From Acidobacteriota bacterium (GTDB lineage Bacteria > Acidobacteriota > Vicinamibacteria > Vicinamibacterales > UBA2999), in the NCBI GenBank assembly GCA_009694735.1, contig SHUG01000011.1:1-39620 (forward strand): 39,620 nucleotides of DNA, given 5' to 3'. Each line of letters starts with the position of its first letter. Position 1 is the stretch's first letter. Below are positions 33,613 through 39,620 of this stretch, piece after piece. The position numbers were made by a program, and so were the translations under genes. The notes beneath the pieces were generated by a model. The model was given only the letters and a program-made list of their open reading frames with translations. It was not told the DNA's origin and ran no database searches.

Positions 33613-33618
33613 CCTCCT
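33613..33618 (-). promoter_or_regulatory. Strong Shine-Dalgarno for the nuclease-like gene
   Basis: AGGAGG on the minus strand, seven bases before GTG 33605. It decides the start and shows that the 5' reading frame differs from the main downstream frame. Confidence 0.7.
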
Positions 33619-33637
33619 GGGGATTTAACCTGGCGGG

Positions 33638-33643
33638 AGTATG
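33638..33643 (-). promoter_or_regulatory. Candidate -10 (TGC-CATACT) of the nuclease-like gene
   Basis: CATACT preceded by TGC on the minus strand forms an extended -10. It would give a leader of about 25 bases containing the AGGAGG site. No convincing -35 is seen. Confidence 0.35.
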
Positions 33644-33784
33644 GCAAATCACAAACTACCAACTGAGGGTGCCCGCGTGCCGAAACCGCAGGGGTATGTG
33701 GACGCGGGATGGTCACGCGCCATGCACCAGCGTCGCCTGAGGTTCGAACCCATTCACGCCACAGATGTTGCGAAAGCACGTTTC

Positions 33785-33837
33785 CACGCCGAGCGAAGGG
33801 AGGCGCCCGCGCTGGCCGAAGGCCGCGCCTCCGAGGG
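33785..33837 (-). repeat. Interspersed repeat, copy B (inverted)
   Basis: Read on the minus strand it goes CCTCGGAGGCGCGGCC, then a hairpin with loop TT, then GGCGCCTCCCTTCGCTCGGCGTG. This matches copies A and C. It lies between the nuclease-like gene and the four-helix-bundle gene. I see no gene in 33653-33894. Confidence 0.65.
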
Positions 33838-33882
33838 CTTAACCTCGCCCACCAGGGCCGCAGGCCCTGGCCCCACGTTTGC

Positions 33883-33888
33883 TACACC
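33883..33888 (+). promoter_or_regulatory. -10 like box TACACC before the four-helix-bundle gene
   Basis: TACACC ends six bases before ATG 33895, repeating the spacing at 3350 and 6102. The box is a weaker match than TATAAT. Confidence 0.35.
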
Positions 33889-33894
33889 CCGCGG

Positions 33895-34308
33895 ATGACC
33901 CTGCCGCACCACAACCTCGCCGCCTGGCAACGCGCCGACGATCTCTTCATCGACATCCACGCACTGACGCAGAACGTGTTCCCTCGGGAGGAGCGGTACG
34001 AGCTTTCTTCACAGCTCCGGCGCGCCGCGTACTCCGTTCCTGCGAACATCGTCGAAGGAACGCAACGCAAGTTCCCGAAGGAGTCGTTCCACTTCTGCAG
34101 CATCGCGTCAGCGTCGCTGGCCGAAGTCGGGTATGGCCTACACGCCGCCCGTCGACTTGGGTATTTGACGGCCGACCAGTACGCCGACTGGGAGGCTCGC
34201 ATCGTGGCCATCGCCGCCCCACTCAACGGCCTGATGCACCGCTACCGGATGGGAATGCGCCTGGAGCCGCAACGAGGGGCGATCGCCCGCGAAGGGCGAC
34301 GGCCGTAG
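33895..34308 (+). CDS. Four-helix bundle protein (23S rRNA IVP family)
   Basis: A 137-residue protein of the four-helix-bundle family first seen inside 23S rRNA intervening sequences. Typical motifs are HHNLAAWQRADDLFIDIHALT, FPREERYELSSQLRRAAYSVPANIVEG and the Ser/Ala-rich third helix (SIASASLAEVGYGLHAARRLG). The family is common as stand-alone genes and its function is unknown. It sits between repeat copies B and C and not in an rRNA gene. The last 15 or so residues (REGRRP end) derive from GC-rich repeat sequence. Confidence 0.85.
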   Translation: MTLPHHNLAAWQRADDLFIDIHALTQNVFPREERYELSSQLRRAAYSVPANIVEGTQRKFPKESFHFCSIASASLAEVGYGLHAARRLGYLTADQYADWEARIVAIAAPLNGLMHRYRMGMRLEPQRGAIAREGRRP

Positions 34309-34324
34309 GGCGCGCCATGGTGGG

Positions 34325-34343
34325 CGAGCGGCTGTGCCGCTCG
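34325..34343. repeat. Hairpin in the repeat block upstream of groES
   Basis: A perfect 8-bp stem, CGAGCGGC-TGT-GCCGCTCG. It is the first of several hairpins packed into 34309-34516. Confidence 0.65.
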
Positions 34344-34467
34344 TGGGCCTCGGCGCTGCGCGCCTTTGGTTGGCGCCTCCGCTTTGCTCGGCGTTACGAA
34401 TGAGCACTTCGTCCTACGACCGCCGGAAGGCGGTCGCCTACCAATGGCGCGCAGCGCCGAGGCCCAC
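34343..34467. repeat. REPIN-like inverted repeat (contains copy C)
   Basis: The arms 34343-34364 and 34446-34467 are perfect 22-bp inverted repeats (GTGGGCCTCGGCGCTGCGCG and two more bases). Similarity continues inward for about 12 more bases with few mismatches (TTGGT and GGCG conserved). The interior includes a perfect CGACCGCC-GGAA-GGCGGTCG hairpin at 34417-34436. This two-arm structure is like a REPIN, a pair of inverted REP units. No RAYT transposase gene is in the window. Confidence 0.75.
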
Positions 34468-34484
34468 ACCCGCCTTGGCGGGTG
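34467..34484. repeat. Hairpin next to the REPIN-like element
   Basis: A perfect 8-bp stem, CACCCGCC-TT-GGCGGGTG, follows the right arm directly. The 335-base stretch 34309-34643 holds no gene: repeats fill it to about 34510, then the groES promoter and operator. Confidence 0.6.
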
Positions 34485-34516
34485 CCCACCTCGAGCGTAG
34501 CCCGAGGCCCTCGAAG

Positions 34517-34545
34517 TTGACACGTTCTTGCCGATCCAATACGAT
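34517..34545 (+). promoter_or_regulatory. Sigma70 promoter of groES-groEL
   Basis: A consensus TTGACA (34517-34522), a 17-base spacer and TACGAT (34540-34545). Initiation should be near 34552, inside the CIRCE operator, so repressor binding would block transcription start. Confidence 0.8.
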
Positions 34546-34571
34546 TAGCAGTCGTTCGCATCGACTGCTAG
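34545..34571 (+). promoter_or_regulatory. CIRCE operator (HrcA site), variant
   Basis: TTAGCAGTC, nine bases, GACTGCTAG. The canonical CIRCE is TTAGCACTC-N9-GAGTGCTAA. The spacing is exact, and the C-to-G change in the left arm is mirrored in the right arm, keeping the symmetry. It overlaps the -10 box and predicted start site, the normal place for HrcA repression of groESL. hrcA itself is outside this window. Confidence 0.85.
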
Positions 34572-34643
34572 CTGACTAGGCGGTCGACTGCCAGAAACAT
34601 CACGCTACACATAACCAGCAACGTTAGAGACGGAGAGCAACAC

Positions 34644-34946
34644 ATGGCTTTAAGACCGCTCCACGACCGCATCCTCGTGCAGCGCACTGAGGAAGAAGAA
34701 CAGAAGGTTGGCGGCATCATCATCCCGGACTCGGCTAAAGAAAAGCCGCAGCAGGGCAAAGTGACGGCTGTCGGCGCTGGTAAGGCTGACAAAAACGGCA
34801 AGCGCATTGCGCTCGACGTCAAGGAAGGCGACACCATCCTGTTTGGCAAGTACTCGGGGCAGGAAGTGCGTGTCGACGGCGAAGATTACCTCATCATGCG
34901 CGAGGACGAAGTCCTGGCGGTGATCGAGGGCGGGAAAAAGAAGTAA
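34644..34946 (+). CDS. groES: Co-chaperonin GroES
   Basis: A 100-residue GroES (Cpn10) that caps the GroEL ring. The N-terminus [19 protein letters not shown] and [22 protein letters not shown] (mobile loop) are typical, as is the end [18 protein letters not shown] lies eight bases before the ATG. The leader from the predicted start site is about 90 bases and includes half of CIRCE. groEL follows 18 bases downstream. Confidence 0.97.
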   Translation: MALRPLHDRILVQRTEEEEQKVGGIIIPDSAKEKPQQGKVTAVGAGKADKNGKRIALDVKEGDTILFGKYSGQEVRVDGEDYLIMREDEVLAVIEGGKKK

Positions 34947-36596
<1,650 letters not shown>

Positions 36597-36639
36597 CGCT
36601 GATTGCGAGATCTCGCGATCTCGGGATTTGGCGATTTTC

Positions 36640-36677
36640 GGGCCCGGTGGGACTTCCCCACCGGGCCCTTTTCTTTT
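36640..36677 (+). terminator. Rho-independent terminator of groES-groEL
   Basis: A perfect 12-bp stem (GGGCCCGGTGGG with CCCACCGGGCCC), a 5-base loop and TTTTCTTTT. It points in the plus direction only. The short 36597-36639 stretch before it contains a GCGAGATCTCGC palindrome (36605-36616). Confidence 0.92.
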
Positions 36678-36683
36678 GCGGGC

Positions 36684-36711
36684 CCAAGTCTCAAGCCCCA
36701 GGTCCCAAGCC
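36684..36711. repeat. Degenerate heptamer repeat
   Basis: Successive CAAGTCT, CAAGCCC, CAGGTCC, CAAGCC units: a decayed, opposite-orientation version of the CTTGGGG heptamer at 16388 and 39601. It lies between the groEL terminator and the prfC stop. Confidence 0.5.
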
Positions 36712-36716
36712 GATCC

Positions 36717-38312
36717 CTACGGCATGACCGCCAGCAACTTCACGTCCGGATTGTTCCGCTCGCAGTATTCCAGCGCCCATTCGGACTCGAACAAGATCAT
36801 GGGACGGCCCTCGCGATCGGTCGCGCTACGGGTGCCTGCCGTCGACGCCGAGATCGCCGCAATCTTGTCCGCGGGACCCACGACCCAGCGGGCCGCCTTG
36901 TAGGGCAAGGAGTCGACGTCGCAGGCGACGTTGTATTCGTTCTCGAGCCGCGCCTTCAACACCTCCAACTGCAGTGGCCCCACCGTTCCAAGAATTGGCT
37001 CGCGGCGCCCCACCGTCGGATACAGGACCTGCATCAGGCCCTCCTCCTCCAATTGCCGAATGCCATCGTCGAACTGCTTGAAGCGCACGTCGCGCAGGCG
37101 GGCAATGCCGAAATGCTCGGCCGGGAAGCGCGGGATGGGCGGATACTGCAGCGGCTGGTCGCTGTAGAGCGTGTCGCCGATGCCGAACTGACCCGGGTTG
37201 ACCAGGCCGACGACATCGCCCGGATACGCCCTCTCGATGGTCTCGCGCTTGCCGCCGAAGAAGCGATACGGTCGGGCCGCACGAATCTTCGCGCCCTGCC
37301 GCGCATTGGTGATCACCATATCCTTCTCGAACACGCCCGAGCAGACGCGCAGAAAAGCGATGCGATCGCGATGACGCCGGTTCATGTTTGCCTGGATCTT
37401 GAACACGAACCCACTGAAGTTCGGCGAGTCAGGCGAGATCAAGCCGTGGTCGCTCATGCGCGGGCCAGGCGGGGGGGCCAGCTCGGTCAGCGCCTTCAGG
37501 AACGGCTCGAGGCCGAAGTTCGACAGCGCGCTGCCAAAGAACACCGGCGTGTGACGGAACTCCAGGTAGGCCTTGTGATCGAAGACCGTGCCGGCGCCGC
37601 TGACGAGCGATGTCTCGTCGATCAAATGCTGCCACGCCTGCTGCCCCAGTAGTTCCGCAAGCCGCGGGTCGTGGGCGGACGACACCTGCACGGGCGCCTC
37701 CTGCGCACGGCCCTTCCGTTCGTAGAAGTGGACGATGGCCTGTTGCAGGTCGAACACGCCGCGGAAGCGATCACCGCTCCCGATCGGCCAGTTCATGGGC
37801 ACGGCGTGAATGCCGAGCACGCGCTCGATTTCATCGAGCAAATCAAACGGGTCGCGGCTCGGCTGATCGAGCTTGTTGATGAAGGTCAGCACCGGCAGCT
37901 TGCGCAGCTTGCACACCTCGAACAACTTGCGCGTCTGCGCCTCGATACCCTTCGCGGCGTCGATCACCATGACCACGCCGTCGACGGCGAACAGGGTACG
38001 GTAGGTGTCTTCGCTGAAGTCCTTGTGGCCAGGCGTATCGAGGAGCGTCAGGTGATGCTCGCCGATGTCGAACTCGACCGCGGCCGACGTCACCGAAATG
38101 CCGCGCTCGCGCTCGATGTCCATCCAGTCAGAGACGACGGCGCGTTCAGACTTGCGGCCGCGCACGGCACCGGCCAGTTCGATCGCCCCGGCGTACAGCA
38201 ACAGCTTCTCGGTCAGCGTCGTCTTGCCCGCGTCAGGATGAGAGATGATGGCGAAGGTGCGGCGTCGCGCGACTTCGGCCGCAAGCGTGGGATTGGGCGT
38301 GGCAACCGTCAA
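36717..38312 (-). CDS. prfC: Peptide chain release factor 3
   Basis: A 531-residue translational GTPase that recycles RF1/RF2 from the ribosome after termination. Motifs are SHPDAGKTTLTEKLL, RGISVTSAAVEF, LLDTPGHKDFSEDTYRTL and FINKLDQPSRDP. The C-terminal part includes ANMNRRHRDRIAFLRVCSG and GPLQLEVLKARLENEY. I place the start at TTG 38312 because GGAGGG lies 11 bases upstream and the length then matches the family (about 530). An in-frame start at 38366 lies in repeat sequence. Confidence 0.93.
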   Translation of the reverse strand: MTVATPNPTLAAEVARRRTFAIISHPDAGKTTLTEKLLLYAGAIELAGAVRGRKSERAVVSDWMDIERERGISVTSAAVEFDIGEHHLTLLDTPGHKDFSEDTYRTLFAVDGVVMVIDAAKGIEAQTRKLFEVCKLRKLPVLTFINKLDQPSRDPFDLLDEIERVLGIHAVPMNWPIGSGDRFRGVFDLQQAIVHFYERKGRAQEAPVQVSSAHDPRLAELLGQQAWQHLIDETSLVSGAGTVFDHKAYLEFRHTPVFFGSALSNFGLEPFLKALTELAPPPGPRMSDHGLISPDSPNFSGFVFKIQANMNRRHRDRIAFLRVCSGVFEKDMVITNARQGAKIRAARPYRFFGGKRETIERAYPGDVVGLVNPGQFGIGDTLYSDQPLQYPPIPRFPAEHFGIARLRDVRFKQFDDGIRQLEEEGLMQVLYPTVGRREPILGTVGPLQLEVLKARLENEYNVACDVDSLPYKAARWVVGPADKIAAISASTAGTRSATDREGRPMILFESEWALEYCERNNPDVKLLAVMP

Positions 38313-38323
38313 CGTGAATCTAA

Positions 38324-38329
38324 CCCTCC
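38324..38329 (-). promoter_or_regulatory. Ribosome-binding site supporting the prfC TTG start
   Basis: GGAGGG on the minus strand, 11 bases before TTG 38312. The spacing is a little long but it is the only good site near the expected N-terminus. Confidence 0.5.
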
Positions 38330-38333
38330 AGGC

Positions 38334-38510
38334 CGCGGATAACGGCCACAGATTAAGGCCAGCCACAGATTAGGCACAGATGAGACACAGATTTTCTTGG
38401 ATCAAAGTCCTGAGCTGGCGACCAGGCGAGGACGTCTGACAGTCTTGACGCTCTAAATCTGTGGCTAATCGGTGTCTAATCTGTGGCTTTCCTTCTGTGG
38501 CCTATCGGAG
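38334..38510. repeat. Long imperfect inverted repeat of ATCTGTGG-type units
   Basis: The inner arms 38361-38394 and 38455-38488 match in inverted orientation at 30 of 34 positions. Similarity continues outward through GGCCACAGA-type units to about 38334 and 38510. The loop is about 60 bases with no recognised content. The whole gap between the hydrolase stop (38502) and prfC is this element. It could act as a terminator or processing site, or be a mobile-type repeat. Confidence 0.75.
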
Positions 38511-39584
38511 CCCTGCTAAGAATTTTAGCAGTTCCGGCCCCCAGATCGCCGGAATCGAGTGGGTGCCGTGGCCGCGGGTGGCGTCGGTGATCGGCAGCAG
38601 GATGAACCGGCCCTTCTTCACCTGCTTGATCAGATCCTGCATCATCGGCAGCTCAGGCGGGTTCACAAAGTCGTCGGCGGAGTTGATGGCCAGCAGCGGC
38701 GCGGTAATCTTCGACAGGTGGGGCGCCGGGTTGTAGTCCTCGATCGCGCGGTAGTAATACAACATGTCGTTGGCGTCGGTCGCTTTCGTCCGACTGGCAA
38801 CCTGGTCGGCCAGCCACTGGTCGGTGGCCGCGATGGTCGGAAACTGCTTCTGCCACTGCAGCGGCACACTGGTGGCCATCAGCAGGAACCCGAGCGCGCT
38901 GGCGAGTCCCCTCGGTTGCTCGACGTAGTCGCCCCCCTTCCAGGTGGGATCGGTGACGATGGCGTCGATCAGCATCTTGCGCCACACGCGATTGCGGCCG
39001 CCGATCTCCGCTGGATTACTGGCGAGCGGCACCAGGCCCGCGGCGAAGCCCGGATACATGTAGCCCCAGTTCCACGCGTGCATGGCGCCCATCGAGGTGC
39101 CGATCACCACCTTCAGGTTGGTGAGCCCGAGACCCTGCGTCACCATCAGGTACTGCAACTTCACCATGTCGGTGTAGCCGTAGCGCGGGAACTTCATGCG
39201 CAATCCGTCGCTCGGCTTGCTCGACTCGCCGTGCCCGACATTGTCGGGCAGGATGATGAAGTACTGCTCCGCGTCAAGCGGCTGCCCCTTGCCGAACAGG
39301 CGACCCGCATAGGTGGCACTCAGGAAGCCGGCGCCGGTGCCGCCGGTGCCGTGCAGGATCAAGACGCCGTTGCGGACGACACCATCGCCGTCTCTGCGCG
39401 GGGTGCCGACCGTGCGGTAATGAATCTTGACCTCGGGGAGGCGATCGCCGCTTGCGAACACGAAGCCGCGCGCAACGAAGTCGCCGTCGACGGGAGTGGG
39501 ATAGGTGGCCTGTGCGGCCAGCCTCGATGGCAGGGCCATCACGGCCAAAGTCAATAGCAGAACAGTGCGCCTCATGGGCGCCAT
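38502..39584 (-). CDS. Secreted MetX-like alpha/beta hydrolase
   Basis: A 360-residue alpha/beta-hydrolase-fold protein related to homoserine O-acetyltransferase (MetX). A signal peptide is present (MRRTVLLLTLAVMALPSRLAAQA, cleavage near residue 25). The nucleophile is Ser164 in GTSMGAMH; the acid is in NSADDFVNPPEL and the His in RGHGTHS. LHGTGGTGAGFL and DNVGHGESSKPSDG are oxyanion-loop regions. The export signal argues against a role in methionine synthesis; it is probably a periplasmic esterase or acyltransferase. ATG 39584 and ATG 39575 are both possible; the second gives the cleaner signal peptide. Confidence 0.85.
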   Translation of the reverse strand: MAPMRRTVLLLTLAVMALPSRLAAQATYPTPVDGDFVARGFVFASGDRLPEVKIHYRTVGTPRRDGDGVVRNGVLILHGTGGTGAGFLSATYAGRLFGKGQPLDAEQYFIILPDNVGHGESSKPSDGLRMKFPRYGYTDMVKLQYLMVTQGLGLTNLKVVIGTSMGAMHAWNWGYMYPGFAAGLVPLASNPAEIGGRNRVWRKMLIDAIVTDPTWKGGDYVEQPRGLASALGFLLMATSVPLQWQKQFPTIAATDQWLADQVASRTKATDANDMLYYYRAIEDYNPAPHLSKITAPLLAINSADDFVNPPELPMMQDLIKQVKKGRFILLPITDATRGHGTHSIPAIWGPELLKFLAGLR

Positions 39585-39600
39585 GGTAACTGAAGTGAAC

Positions 39601-39620
39601 GGCTTGGGGCTTGGGGCTTG
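39601..39620. repeat. Heptamer tandem repeat at right edge
   Basis: GGCTT-GGGGCTT-GGGGCTTG: nearly three copies of the same heptamer as at 16388, in the same orientation, continuing past the window edge upstream of the hydrolase gene. Confidence 0.75.

Noticed and set aside
33741-33750. GGTTCGAACC palindrome resembling a tRNA T-loop
   Set aside because: No matching acceptor, D or anticodon arms could be placed on either strand, and the T-stem does not pair fully.
33895-34308. 23S rRNA intervening sequence
   Set aside because: The protein family matches, but no rRNA sequence flanks the gene; it is a stand-alone copy.
34309-34516. CRISPR array
   Set aside because: The repeats here are inverted and of unequal spacing, without a constant direct repeat and unique spacers; no cas gene is present.

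Overview
The window is GC-rich bacterial chromosome carrying mostly housekeeping genes at high density. Protein features, gene order and interspersed hairpin repeats best fit Acidobacteriota, probably a Vicinamibacteria-type soil or sediment lineage. One such repeat reads as VRLKADA in translation. The assignment is an inference from style and content; no rRNA gene is present to confirm it.

Layout: (1) 1-3270, minus strand: nagZ-ldcA-mpl, a compact cytoplasmic peptidoglycan-recycling operon; mpl runs off the left edge. (2) 3362-6090, plus: a GHMP sugar kinase overlapping a PolX-type DNA polymerase with a PHP domain, then a small unknown ORF that runs tail-to-tail into a HEAT-like gene. (3) 6304-24915, minus: about 22 co-directional genes, most joined by 1-37 bp stop/start overlaps. 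In transcription order: TPR membrane protein, zinc-ribbon/RDD protein, pgpA, cinA, thpR, plsY, gpsA, ftsY, ribD, ribE, ribBA, ffh, rpsP, khpA, rimM, trmD, rplS, rnhB, TPR protein, small membrane protein, thiE, then after a short gap a RodZ-like protein and the HEAT-like protein. This block joins phospholipid synthesis (plsY, gpsA, pgpA), both protein partners of the SRP pathway (ffh, ftsY), riboflavin synthesis and the classic rpsP-rplS translation cluster. (4) 25036-31067: ftcD (plus) meets an NtrY/NtrX-like two-component system, nrdR and a lysylphosphatidylglycerol-synthase-like membrane protein (minus). (5) 31143-32313, plus: purC and a small Fis-type HTH protein.

(6) 32314-34516 is the accessory pocket. 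It has lower GC in its genes and dense hairpin repeats. It holds an unrecognised two-gene minus-strand unit: a protein with a nuclease-like acidic motif, apparently frameshifted at a C6 run, and an 86-residue protein. A four-helix-bundle (23S rRNA IVP-type) gene follows. The pocket ends in a REPIN-like inverted repeat with perfect 22 bp arms. (7) 34517-36677: groES-groEL with a clear sigma70 promoter, a variant CIRCE operator and a strong intrinsic terminator. (8) 36717-39584, minus: a secreted MetX-like alpha/beta hydrolase and prfC, separated by a long imperfect inverted repeat built from ATCTGTGG-type units.

The observations most worth a second look are the pocket and its frameshifted gene, the small membrane protein with an apparent CTG start, the symmetric change in the CIRCE element, several -10 boxes set about 6 nt before start codons (likely leaderless mRNAs), and repeats that have become part of coding ends (ribBA N-terminus, purC C-terminus). 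I see no CRISPR array, IS element, prophage, tRNA or rRNA gene.
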